Of a stretch of 64,000 bases of DNA, positions 50,112-61,975 are shown one piece after another. Location: NCBI GenBank assembly GCA_910574455.1, contig CAJSYZ010000001.1, forward strand, positions 3,517,424-3,581,423, read 5' to 3'. Within the stretch, counting starts at the first letter, position 1. Every line of letters starts with the position of its first letter. The notes beneath the pieces are model-generated. The model worked only from the letters and a program-made list of their open reading frames with translations. It searched no databases and was not told the origin of the DNA. The translations under genes were made by a program, and so were the position numbers. This DNA is from Trichaptum fuscoviolaceum. Taxonomy: Eukaryota; Basidiomycota; Agaricomycetes; Hymenochaetales; Trichaptaceae.

Positions 50112-53100
50112 ATGGCCTTATCGACTACTCAGAGTGCGGCAGCTCCCCCGCCATCTGTATGTGAGCTGATAATTCCTTGTGGAAGCGCCGTATAACACAT
50201 TCTTGCAGTGGAAGCATTTCACGCTATTCGATGTCTCCCCGGTAAAGGACGTTCATGATCTCGCAAGCACTCCAGAGGCATTTAAAGTGAGTTGATCAAG
50301 CTTGCTGAGACTGCTCTACATCTCTCCTCATAATAGCTACTCTAGAATGCCCTAGAAATATCGGTACTCTCGTCTTCCTCGGCAGGAGTGCTTCTAGCAG
50401 ATATCTACGGAAGTATACATGTCCTCAACAAAGATTTTGAGTCTGTGACAAGTTGGATTGCCCATACTAATGGGAGAGTGACTCACATGGTGGACCGCAA
50501 AGGAATTCTAGTGACAATTGGGGTACCGTCTTCTCAGTAACTATCATTGCAGCGTGAATTAACCTCTCTCTAAGGAAGAAGAGAGCTCCCCTTCTCCTCT
50601 ACTCAAGATTTGGGATTTGACGAATATCAACAAGAATACAGGATCTCCGAACTTGCTCCGCTCAGTAAAGATTCAGCATGGTAGTCGTCCACATCCTGTA
50701 AGTTTGGTCCATGTTCCTCACCGTTCGGCTATCTTGATGATTGGATCTCTTAGGTTTCAACGGTTGCTCTTTCGGCTTCCCTCTCGCACCTTGCTGTGGG
50801 ACTTGCAGACGGTACAGTGCTCTTATACCGACATCTGGACCAATCGTTGTCTGGTTCAACGACGCTCACGGCTCTTCCAAAGCCTCGTACGATCCTTGAG
50901 TCTCCCACCGAACCTATAACTGGTCTGGGATTCCGAGAGCCTAGTGCATCAGAAGAGACTCCTCATCTTTATCTCTTCATTGTCACGACGAATCGCGTTT
51001 TATGCTATCAAGCAACTGGGAAGGGAAGTGGTGGGTCTCCAGTGGTTGTAGATGAGGTTGGAGCAGCACTAGGCTGCGCAGTCATGGACTGGCGCACGAG
51101 GGATATGGTGGTTGCTCGTGATGAAGCAATATACCTCTGTGGTGCAGACGGAAGAGGCCCTTCATTAGCTTACGAGGGCGAGTGGATCCTGAAGAAAGTC
51201 TGCCTACTGTTTACTTATTCTGTTATAGGTTATAAGTCATCAATCCACACACACCTCAACTATCTCGTCATTGTCTCTCCACCTTTCTTCCCCTCCGCTT
51301 CCAATGTATCTGCTACTGTGCGCAATTTCGTTGCGAAGACCCAGTTACCTGACAAAACAGACGTGTCAAAAGTAACACTGTTCGACTTGGAGAATAAGTT
51401 TGTCGCATACTCTGGTACTTTTGTTGAAGGGGTGAGGGACGTCATCTCAGAGTGGGGACAGGTTTTCATTCTCACGAATGATGGAAAGGTAATGCCGAGG
51501 TATATGCAATGAAGAATTGGAGCTCATTAAGCATTTGTAGCTTTCTCGGCTGGAGGAGAAGCCAACACCTGACAAACTAGAGATGTTTTATCGCAAGAAC
51601 ATGTACACTATCGCCCTCAGTGTTGCACATACCCAGGGACTCGATCAGTCAAGCGTCGCTGACATTCATCGACAGTATGGAGACCACTTGTATACAAAGG
51701 GTGACTATGATGGCGCAATGCAACAGTTCATCAAGACCATTGGTTACCTACAGCCCAGTTATGTCATTCGAAAGGTACTTTTGACTTTCACTTCTTTCCT
51801 CAGAGAGGTTTTAAACTGATGACATGAAGTTCCTTGATGCGCAGCGGATTCACAACCTCGTCACCTATCTACAAGACCTCCACTCCCTCGGGCTTGCCAA
51901 CTCTGACCACACCACACTTCTTCTAAACACCTATACCAAGCTAAAGGATGTCTCGCGCCTTGATAACTTCATCAAGGCGGAATCGCGGAAATCAACGGAT
52001 GGTGATGCCATTAAGGACGAACCTCCATTCGACCTTGAAACAGCCATTCGGGTGTGTAGACAGGCAGGTTACTTCGAACATGCCGGCTATCTGGCAAAGA
52101 AGTATAAGCGTCATGAAGACTATCTGAGAATACAGGTGGAAGACGCTGGCAATTACAAGGACGCTCTAGCCTATGTTCGACGTTTGGATCCGGAATCAGT
52201 AAGCACAAACCCTTTTGCCTTGTCCACGCTTCTCTAATAAGCGTTCTCAAGACTGAGAATAACCTTGCGCGATATGGGCGTGTCATGCTTGCAAATCTCC
52301 CAGATGAGACTACCGAACTGCTCATTGATATTTGTTCGGGAGCTGTTCCTCCCACTTCCGAGCCCGACGGCTTACCGCCTGCTCCTCAGCGTCGTAATTC
52401 GAATGCGGGTCCATCGTACCTCTCATATCTAGCCTTGAATCTGGGTACTGGACAAGGAGGCTCAGACAAAGACGCAGTTGTTCCTCCATCGCCGACGACA
52501 GTCATCAGTGAACCTGAACCGAAACCAAAGCCGCCACCCCGACGCCAGGCATCGATGTTCGAGCCACCACGGCCGGCGTCGCCTGCAGCGCCTTCAATCT
52601 TGACGGCGAAGCCTAAGGTAGAGAAACGTCCATCTCCGAGGCAGTATTTCTCGCATTTTGTGGACAATATGGAGAAGTTTGTCGTCTTTCTGGAGGCGGT
52701 TGCGCTTCGACGATGGTCACAATCGGTGGATGGTGATGTTTCAGCACAACTGAATGGTTCAGGTGCAGATACGTTACCATTGGACGAGGAAGCAGACAAG
52801 CAGGATCAGATTGCTGTTTGGAATACACTCCTCGAGCTTTACCTTTCTCTATCGCAGAAAGAAGGGGAAGCGAGCCCCCTGCGGGAGAAAGCTTTAAAGA
52901 TACTGCAAAGTAAAACCATTCCTTACGATCCCACTCACGCGCTCATTCTTTGCTCAACACGGAACTTCATGGAGGGACTTGTCCTACTGTGGGAGAAACT
53001 CGACATGTACGAGGATGTCTTGAGGTTCTGGATGGATCAGGAACGTGAAAGTCATACACCTGGCGCTTCCACAAAGGTCTTGCACTACCTTGATGTGTAT

Positions 53101-53838
53101 GGGCCGCAACACCCTCACCTGTACCCCCTTGTATTGCGATTCTTGACGTCGAGTCCTGAACTTCTGAGTAGACACACCGAGGACCTTAGTCGGATATTGG
53201 AACGTATCGACCAAGAGAAGATCATGCCGCCCTTAGGTGTAATACAAGTGCTGAGCAGGAACGGTGTGACGAGCATTGGTCTGGTGAAGGAGTGGCTACT
53301 TACGAGGATTAAGGAGTCCGATGTTGAGATTAAAGCTGTGAGTGGCAAATAATTTTGTGTATCTGGATGTTTTTTCCTGAGAATCTGCAGGACCGACAAC
53401 TCATTGATTCCTACCGGGAGGAGACCAGAGCCAAGCTCAAGCAGGTCGAAGAATTGTCCGATCCTGAGAACCCGAGAGTCTTCCACGTTCTCCGGTGTTC
53501 AGAATGCGGTGGTCAGCTTGACCTACCCAGGGTGCACTTCATGTGCAACCATAGTTTCCACCAACGGTATTGTTGTTTTGTTCATTCCAACTCAAAGCAC
53601 AAGAGCTCACCCAATGTTCTTTTCTGAAAGGTGCCTGGCAGATAATGAGGCGGAGTGTCCGAAGTGTGCACAGACACATGGTGTTCTGCGTGAGATACGG
53701 CGCAACAACGAACGGCTCGCTGGACAACATGATCTATTCATTTCGGAAGTCAAAGATGGAGGATTTGGCGCTGTGGCAGCTGGATTTGGTCGTGGTTGGA
53801 TGCGGATGGCGCGGTCAGACGAAGTGTCTGCTTCATAG
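50112..53838 (+). CDS. VPS11: VPS11/PEP5, core subunit of HOPS/CORVET tethering complexes
   Basis: Scaffold subunit with E3-type RING, needed for vacuole and late-endosome fusion. Eleven exons (50112-50156, 50209-50286, 50346-50522, 50575-50697, 50754-51177, 51229-51488, 51541-51774, 51830-52198, 52252-53337, 53391-53566, 53631-53838) give 1059 aa. The N-terminal beta-propeller includes VSTVALSASLSHLAVGLADG. The central helical solenoid includes GDYDGAMQQFIKTIGYLQPS and FLDAQRIHNLVTYLQDLHSL. A Pro-rich insert (PKPPPRRQASMFEPPRPAS) follows, then the C-terminal H2-type RING (RCSECGG, FMCNHSFHQRCL, CPKC). Exon 5 to 6 uses a likely GC-AG intron (51178-51228). Its start lies 251 bp from the transposon's right end. 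Confidence 0.93.
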
Positions 53839-54164
53839 CCTTCATTTTCCGCATCTTTTCTCTTCGCTCATTGTTGCATATCTATGTAACCTATACTCTG
53901 CACCTAATTCCAATGCTAAGACTTAATAAAGTAACAGGAAATCAGGAAGACGATATCCGAAGAGTATCCTTCAATGATAATTTTCTATAATACACCATGA
54001 TATAATTACAATATGTCCAACACCAACATTGTGTAGAAGTGTGCATTGAATGCAGGTTTAAAGACATGTCTGCGCCTTAACTATAGCTTAGACTGTTGTG
54101 ACGACAGGCATTCTATCTCTGTGAAAACATCAAAGTTTCGATGTAACGTCATTTGCGTAGGAAC
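53839..54164. other. Convergent 3' intergenic region
   Basis: AT-rich, with an AATAAA-like string near 53925, between VPS11 and the Nudix gene. Nothing else seen. Confidence 0.6.
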
Positions 54165-55423
54165 CTAAGAAAGCACGGATGAGACAGGAACAACGTCATT
54201 GATCATGAAACTCACTGAGCCTATTTTCATTGATTTCATGACGATTCTATGCAGTCTGCCCTTCTTCCCGCCACGGGATTCATCCCCCTCATACGTTAAA
54301 ATTGCCTTTCCATCTTGCGAGCCAGAAGGTAAGGGGCGAGGATTGATGACCATCTTTCCAAAGGGTCCATGCGACAGACGCAAAACACGTTCTCTCTGTG
54401 CAAAAGTGCTGATGTCTTCGCCTCCCGGTCCATCTAAAACAAAGATGTCTCGCAACGTCGCGAGGATGTAAAACTGCGGCGGCATGAGCGTGAGCTCCTC
54501 CCGCTCGAACGCGGCGAGGACCTCCCGTGGATGGATGAACTTCGCAGACAAGACTTCTGTTGAGTTGCCCTTGCTGCTGGGATCGGGGGAGTCTGGGGTG
54601 GGGAGCCGATGATAATGTTTCCCGGAAGTCGGGCCTGCCAGCGCAGAAGCTAGTGGGAGGAAAGTCACATAAAAGCGAGCATGAAACCGTCTGGAATGAA
54701 GTAAGGAATATGTATTGGAGGTGCTTCAGTCAGCAAGGTTCTGATGAAGGAACTATGATGATATGATGATCATACCTGGGTACAGCAGGCGGTGTTATCC
54801 ATTCCGTGAAAGGATGCAATGACGAAACGTCGGGCTCGAGCCCATGGGATGACAAGAAGTCGCTGAATAGAAGCTTCCCCGAATGTATAGACTTCCGTGC
54901 TTCCTCCAGAAGCTCATCCGTAATCTCCGATTTGCGTGCATGCGAGTCGGACTTTGCGCGTGAAGCTAACAAGACACCGGTTTCTTCAAAAGTCTCGCGG
55001 ATACCAGTCATCTCGAAAGATTTGTCCTGTCTGGAGTCAAAGTTCCCGCCAGGAAAGACCTATTGAAACGAACACACTTGAGCATGAGTAGGGCAAAATG
55101 AGATTAATATATGTACTCACATGTGCCCCAGCGAAAGATCTGGAATCCGGATTTCGTTGCACCATTAAGACTTCATTCTTGTCATTGATAACGATGAGAC
55201 TTGAAGATGGACGAGGAATTGAGGGAGTTTGGCCTTCCTTCTTTGAAGTACGAGATCCGGAAGACATATCGAAAGTCGATGTACCAGTTACAGCGGAAAA
55301 TCTCCTTAGTGAAAGGTGAATTTGTCTGCACAATCTTCCTCTAGCGAAGCAGCCAGTATAAAAAACAGCAATAGGGAAGCTTGAAGTGTGTGAGCTGAGG
55401 CGTAGGTGGACCAAGGGGAACAT
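54165..55423 (-). CDS. Nudix hydrolase, NUDT19-like
   Basis: Probably hydrolyses CoA or acyl-CoA type diphosphates, as NUDT7/NUDT19 do. Exons 55423-55121, 55059-54776 and 54690-54165 give 370 aa. If translation starts at Met 55267 it is 318 aa. The longer form has an Arg/Ser-rich leader (CRQIHLSLRRFSAV) that could be a mitochondrial presequence. Core: SLIVINDKNEVLMVQRN, then VFPGGNFDS, then the Nudix helix IRETFEETGVLL (RExxEExGxxL). The long insertion between VFPGG and ITPPAVPRRFHARFYVTF is typical of the NUDT19 group. The first Glu of the consensus Nudix box is not clear. Confidence 0.85.
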
Positions 55424-56828
55424 ATTCAGAGTACATGTGAAATATAAATGCGCACCGGGGTAGCAAGCCTCTCAGGTCACCGGCATTGAATTTGTTTGGC
55501 CACCGCGGCTGCCTCAATGTGTGTGATGAATCATTAAAACGTAGGGTCGACAACTTTCAGCATTTTTGTCCCGAATAAAGCGGAGTTCATGACAGACGAC
55601 ATACAAGGACCTTGAAGGAACAGTGGCCGGTAGGGGAAGAAGGTAAACCCCAGCAATTTGTGCGGGATTCCATTAAGTCAGCTGAGTTAGTAACCGCGGC
55701 TACGATCCTATCCGCCATCCTCTGAACTTTTTTTTTCAAACACCTTTTTTTAGACCCGAGAGAACTCATTTCTAAGGTTCAACCTTCGAGCAAAAATTAC
55801 AAAGGCATAGATTGTTAGAGCTAATCATACACTGACTAAATGTTCTTTCCTCGACTTGAAGCTTCTTTACTATGTCTATCACTACGTCGATGACTCGACT
55901 CGATACGCAATGAATGGCCGTACGTAGTCAACCCCAGTGGTTAACAACAAACTTTTTTTGACATCGAAAAATCCGATCGGACTGCAAAATCGCGTGCTCA
56001 AAACACCAAGCTTTGAATCCGCGAGAGAACCCTTAGCCAAAGATTGGTTTCTTTGTCTCTTACATTAATGTGCCATCACTTCGGTCTTATCCTACCTTCG
56101 GAGAAAACTATAGCTTGAGATAAATCTGGTTGCTTACGTTTCTATTGATCTATGAACGGTGCGTTGCGGCATTACATTGAGTGTAAAGTGAAACATTACT
56201 TTTATGCCGAGTTCACCGAGTAAAGATGGCGCAGCAGTCACCATCCCCCGAGCGCTACTGCCGGAGCTTGCACACTTGTCCGTGACTATGTAGGTTCGTT
56301 GACGTTCGGTGATAAGCGCTTCGTGCTGTGGTCCTCCAGTGTCCTCCTCAGGTCTAGTAACTAGGGCCATCTATGACAATAGTTTGGTTTCCCTCAACGA
56401 GATGATTTGGGCATGGCACATTAAAGATCAAAGCGATTGATGATTAGCAGCACACCACCCGTTGTCTAACATTGGATCATCGCGAGCGATACCGGTAGTT
56501 GCGCTGACAAAAGCATAGGGTCATTGTTTCCCACTGACAATGCATGAGGTGCCAACCAACCTGCTCATCCTTATTGTACCTTCCTTGTGCGGAGGAGCTG
56601 TGCGTTTTAGCATCCAGTCTCGATGGTTTCTGTTTCAGCGAATGATGTGCTTTATGGGCTTCTTCTCGTAAGAGGAGGTAAGTATATACAGCTGATATAC
56701 AATGGCTGGTCAATGATACAGTATCGCGGCAGGTCGCCACACTAATCGAAAGTTGTCAGGGCGCAGGCCCCAGACCACGAACAACGCGCTTCCACTCCTA
56801 TGGGCAACATTCATCAGCATGATGTTCG
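55424..56828. other. Intergenic, no gene assigned
   Basis: Includes the Nudix gene promoter and the 3' flank of UBLCP1. Scattered short minus-strand frames (55587-55769, 56134-56370, 56477-56740) have no recognised domain. Confidence 0.5.
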
Positions 56829-58446
56829 TCACGATGTTAAAGGCGCAGTTGTAACTGCGGAGAAATGGACACGAGATCGGGACAATGAAGGAGAGAAAGA
56901 AAGGACCATATTCGGTTTCAAGGAGAACAAATGACGTACAGAATGATTGACATTTCTAAGGTCGTCAACCTGCGAAATGAAGAGTAGATATCGAGCGAGT
57001 TTTTGTAGCTCTTTATCTTCGTTGATGCCCTGGTTATTATGGGCATCTTTGAATGCACTGATCTTGAGGCCTTGAGCTGGGTTCAGAGCGAAGTTGCGGC
57101 TCTGAAGTAGAGTGGGTCAGATACGAAGTTATCACTGGCCTTGATCCTTACCAGATCATCAATGTGAATGGTGTTCCCTGCATTACTAAGCCATTGAAGA
57201 CAATGAGAGCCCGAATTTATTGAACTGACATCATCAACGTACTACTGAGGGAATTTGTTCCAAATTACTTGCAGGGCTTTAACGTGGTGGGTGAAGTCTT
57301 GACCATTCCTCTTCGAGAAGACTTTGAACATGCAAGTCTTGTCAAGCACTGATTAATATATATTAGGATGTACCACATCTCCATATTTAATCATTACCCA
57401 CCAAAATTAATCTGGAAGTTTTGCACGGGCCACGAAATTAAACACTATAGGCGACAGTAAAGCAGCAACAAGATATCACCTTGTAACTTCGGTCGGCCCC
57501 TACCATACCTAATTCATGCAATTTCGTTTCTAACCAGATCCAGCTAGTCTGTGACCTATCACAAGTTAGCCTGAGCAGAATAATGGTTGCAGCTCAATTC
57601 CGAGGGAAACGTACCAAATGCAAATATCATAATAAGGGTAAACAGCTTCTAAGAGTTCATGCAGATGCGGACGCGCACATTCCAGGGGTGGCAAAGAACC
57701 ATCGATAAGAGGTCTTGTATCAACGATTGCTGCAAGACACCATAAAACCCAGAGAGGCCGCCAATTGATATTTAATGCGCAGTGAGAAACTAGACTATGT
57801 AGCTTACTATAATCAATGTCGAGCACAAGAAGCTTCTTTCCTTCGCGTAATGGGTACATCAGGTTCACTTGTAGCTTCTCTGTCGCTTCTCGAATCTTCC
57901 GCAGATTTCGCCTATCGCGGACATAAGCCCGTGCAGCTCGTGGATCTCCGGAGATATCGATGTCCAGATCGTTGAAGACGTCTGGAAGATCCTCCATCTC
58001 TATGATAGCATGATGAGGATAGGTGTAAGCTTGGAGGAGTAGGATGATGACATACTCGTAGGATCCTTCAATTCATTGCCTACTGGAGTGCCAACAAGCG
58101 AGAACTTTTTGCCACTGACTAGTTTCAAGTTTCGACTTGAGGACAAGCTGTAAGAGCGAGAAAGTTCACTTCTATCAACTCTTACATGGTCTCCTCTTCT
58201 GAGGGCAGTTTACCCTTCACAAGTCCCAATATCTTCTGACGTTCTGGAGGAACATCTGTCAAGCTGTATAACAGACTCTTCAGATCATCTACCCTATATA
58301 ATTCCCGTATGTCAGACGAGAGCTTTCAGCACATCCAACAAGCTCCTTGATACCTACCGATCGGATTCCGCTATTTCGAGCTCAAACGACTTCCCCACCC
58401 AAGTCATCTTCAACTGCACCCAAACTTCAGGAGAACCAGAATCCAT
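56829..58446 (-). CDS. UBLCP1: UBLCP1, ubiquitin-like domain CTD phosphatase (26S proteasome phosphatase)
   Basis: Nuclear HAD phosphatase that dephosphorylates the proteasome. Ten exons (58446-58358, 58293-58186, 58147-58056, 57999-57808, 57729-57615, 57555-57480, 57411-57402, 57348-57246, 57185-57152, 57101-56829) give 363 aa; human is 318. The N-terminal ubiquitin-like domain includes VDDLKSLLYSLTDVPPERQK and GTPVGNELKD. The FCP1/HAD domain has nucleophile motif LLVLDIDYT (DxDxT, built across an intron), YDICIWSQTSW, the conserved THHVKAL, NTIHIDDL, and SRNFALNPAQGLKI. A 10-nt micro-exon (57402-57411) supplies Ile-Asn-Phe before VLDKT. The last ~40 residues do not match the family, and an alternative 3' splice there is possible (donor GTACGT near 56950). 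Confidence 0.9.
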
Positions 58447-59689
58447 GTCCTCTAGCTACTCAAGCCATTCAAGATCAGCGACAGAGTACAAGAAGGAAAG
58501 GAGACGTCTCGCGTTGACCTGCGTGCCTTCAACCGACGCTTCCGCATTGGCAATTGGCGAAAGGGTAGACGCCTCCGCCTCGGTGTCAGACAGTGACACG
58601 CAATTGATAGAATCCGATACATCCGGAGAAATGTTCATTGTTCGGGAAAGCGCTTTATAGCAAAGATCCAGCAGGTTTGAAGTAATTTTTGAGAAAATGC
58701 AGGTATAAGTTGATGAAGGAAGACTCTGATGGTTCTCATTAAGCGACGCGTCGCGTGCCTTCAACTTCGCCGAGTTTGGCGCGTTGTGGACCCCTGTTTG
58801 TCCCTTCAAGTTCGGGTGACTGTTTGTCCGATTTTGTTCTATGCCTTCTCCTTCTTCCTCAGTATATATGTGAACCTTCCTATGCACAAGCTTCACTCCT
58901 TCATGCTGCCAAGTGGCCTGGAGAATATTACTGACAATAGGGCTTACAGACTAATGCATATCAGCGCCGTCTCAAGATATTACAAGTTGTATAGACACGC
59001 AATAAGGGCAATGCCCCCGACTAGCAAGACACCTATGTATGACCTATGCGCTCGGAACAACCACTGTGGAATAATATTGCGTACTGGTCTCAATTTATAC
59101 CGAATTAAGAATATGGCTGTCAAATGAGTCCAGTTCTGCTGCAGTGAAAGCTCAGTTGAGATGGTTTGCTCACATATGTAAATACATGCGCATCATTCAA
59201 ATTGCTTCCGCTCTCAATGCTTACAATCAGCTTAGGTCTACTGTATGCAGTGGTCGGGCTATGCACTAGTATGCCAATTAACTTTGTGGACATGAATCAC
59301 ACAATGTCAGTGCAGAGGTACACTGCGGTAATAAGTATTAATCATATGAATTGGAGGCCGAGCCGCCATAAGTATTAGGAAGTACGGCGGTGCAGTATTG
59401 CATTCCGCTATACGAATGACACCTATTTTTATTTGTACATTCAGGTCGAGTGGCTGATTAATTATGGCCAACCGCCGTACTACGGCGACCAGAAAGCGTT
59501 ACATAGATAGTTGACGGGCGCCAAACCAACAATCTAGAAATAGACGCTCGTTTCCTCATTTAGAGAACCTACCATCTCTCATCCATCCATAGAGCTATCT
59601 TCATCCATAGAGCTATCTTCACCCATTACCATCTCAGTAGCCCGTGTGCAATCTTAGATCTTTGAGCTTGAAATCTAAAACATTAGGAA
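58447..59689. other. Intergenic, with short repeats
   Basis: Divergent upstream regions of UBLCP1 and NECAP. Holds an inverted repeat AGTACGGCGGT (59381-59391) / ACCGCCGTACT (59471-59481), and an 18-bp tandem repeat around AGAGCTATCTTCATCCAT (units near 59591 and 59609). No gene recognised. Confidence 0.55.
59381..59481. repeat. Short MITE-like or hairpin inverted repeat
   Basis: Perfect 11-bp arms AGTACGGCGGT and ACCGCCGTACT, about 80 bp apart, around an AT-rich loop. Too short to call a family. Confidence 0.5.
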
Positions 59690-60608
59690 ATGGATTCTAT
59701 CGAAGATGAAATTGAATCTATCCTCTACATCTGCAGGGAAGTTTCAGGTTAGCGATGACCGGCGAAGGGCAGACCGTGGTTGATTTGAATCAATGACAGT
59801 CTACAAGATTCCTCCGTTAAAGACGAACGAAGGACACCGTGCCAACGACTGGGGAGATCTTGCAAAGCCTCTCTGGAAGGGTCGACTAAGGATCGTTGAG
59901 AAATCAGGAGGTCTAACACTACAGTTTGAGGATGCGACGACTGGTGCGTGTGTTGCTATCGCTATCCGTTGTCCTGCTTTCTTGCTGATACGAGTCGTGT
60001 TTCAGGCGAATGTGAGTGAGTCAAGTCGGGAGTGAACCAACTTCTCCTTATACTACTCCGATGCAGTGTTCGCGAAGACGCCATATAATCCACAGAAACC
60101 CTCCGTAGAGGCTGTGCTAGATTCATCACGATACTTCGTTATCCGAGTGGAAGATGCAGGAAGAAAGGCGTACATAGGTATGGGCTTTGCGGAGCGAACG
60201 GATAGCTTTGACTTTAGTGCGTACTATCGGCTTTGATATCCCCGTCAAACCCTCGAACTAACCGGGTCTCCGACAGACGTTTCGCTGCAGGACTACACTA
60301 AGTATTTGGCGATGCCCTTATAGAAAGTAAACCCGAAAACTAATGTTCTATCCAGGCGCTATTTTGCAGCACTCAACCCACCCTCGCCCGCGAAAGATGA
60401 AAATTCCCCATCGGTGCCCACCGGGCCCAAGAAGGATTATTCATTGAAGGAGGGTCAAACATTCTCGATTTCAATCCCGGGGAGGAACAAGCCCGGAAAT
60501 AACACATCAAGTAACCTCTTAGGATCGGATGCGGGAGGTACGAGTTCATTCGGAGGTGGTATCCCTTTACTCCCACCGCCCCCGAGCGCATCAAGGAACC
60601 GCAACTAG
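59690..60608 (+). CDS. NECAP: NECAP, adaptin ear-binding coat-associated protein
   Basis: Clathrin-coat accessory that binds AP-2/AP-1 and tunes adaptor activation at the plasma membrane and TGN. Six exons (59690-59747, 59800-59943, 60006-60011, 60067-60216, 60277-60301, 60356-60608) give 211 aa. The PHear domain fills residues ~12-145: [76 protein letters not shown] and SLQDY. Then [18 protein letters not shown] and a Pro/Gly/Ser tail. Exon 3 is only 6 nt (GCGAAT) yet completes the invariant GELFA. Another 25-nt exon follows. Confidence 0.93.
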
Positions 60609-61903
60609 CCGTAATTTGCATGGACATACTCAATAATAACATCGTTAATAGTACAGATGACTGTCTTCCTGGAGGGCATCGGCCGCGTGTAATCTATCGT
60701 GCTCATAGGTCAAACGCACCACTTTGTGATCGTCTACGGCTCTCTGAACTCATCTTTACGCTTGATGCACCAGAGTGTTCTGAGTCAAGGTAGGGTGAGG
60801 CCATGTTGCTACCAGAGCTCGGACGAGATCGTAGGGAAGACCAAAACGCATCAACTTTGCGCAAGACGTCTTGGCATTCGCTGTACATGGAGAAACGTCT
60901 GCAACAAATGGATGTTATTGCGTCATCCACTTGACCAGGGAGCGTTCGCTGGCCGTACAGAAGCTTCGGAATGCTATGTTTGTTCGATGAAAGCTCGGAT
61001 GTCAAACGTCTGGGTTTTCTCTGATTGGACATGCTGGTTATGTGCTTCAAGTTGCTGATAACAAGCTCGGTATTATGATATTTGGATACCGATGATTATA
61101 TACATAGAATTCCCGTTGCTGGCTATTTCTGTGATCAAAGATTAACGTTGGAGAAGAAGAGAAGAGAAGACATATCTTACAATGTTCCAGACATGTGACG
61201 AATAAGTGGCATTTAGATGGAAGATTGGCTAATTCAATTCGGCATCAACTTCAAGAAGTTTGGGATCTGCGCGCCCGGGTTTAGGCCTTCCTGATTTGGT
61301 TGCACATCTTTTCCTCCTCTCCAAGTCACCTATATACCTTCGACACCCACTGAAAACAAATCAGAGTACGCTGATACAGGAAGCTAACTAGGCCGTAATA
61401 TGGACATAATATCACGAACGCATTCGCAAAGTGCACCTCGCATCGTTTAATGGGTGATCTCGGGAAAATGGTCTCCTGACTGAGGTGACAGCAAACACCG
61501 TGGCCCTCGTGTTACGAGGTACATTTAAGCCTCCGGATTTTGGTCTTGGTTTTTAGGTGCTTACTGGGACCGAATATGACCCGTCAGATTCATCCCCACG
61601 AATTTGAATGGTCGTCGATCCTCCGCAGATTACTTCTGTCACATGGCCATTGACCTTCGCTACGGTGCTAAGCCGTGTTTTCTTCTCCCGATTATGTGAG
61701 TATATGTATTGCTTCAGGCCCCATATCCAGCTCTTATGCAGATAATTCTTCGGGTCTTCAATTTGTTTGTTCCTTCAAGCTCCTTACATGCTCGACATTA
61801 TTATGCGACCCGATGACTATCCGCATGAAGTCGGCGAAAAACCGGACCTTTTTTCTTCAATGAATAGTGCTCGTTTTTCATATTTTATCGTCCAAGAGCA
61901 GAG
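60609..61903. other. Intergenic, no gene assigned
   Basis: Upstream region of the cellulase. Opposing ~115-codon frames at 60699-61058 overlap on both strands and have no recognised domain. No RNA gene seen. Confidence 0.5.
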
Positions 61904-61910
61904 TATAAAA
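61904..61910 (+). promoter_or_regulatory. TATA box of the GH6 cellulase
   Basis: TATAAAA, 72 bp before the ATG at 61976, a typical distance for a highly inducible fungal secreted-enzyme gene. Confidence 0.7.
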
Positions 61911-61975
61911 TGAAGGGACTCTCTGGGCTCAAAAGACTCCAGCGAAGTCAGGTCATCCCTCGTCACCCAGCAAAA

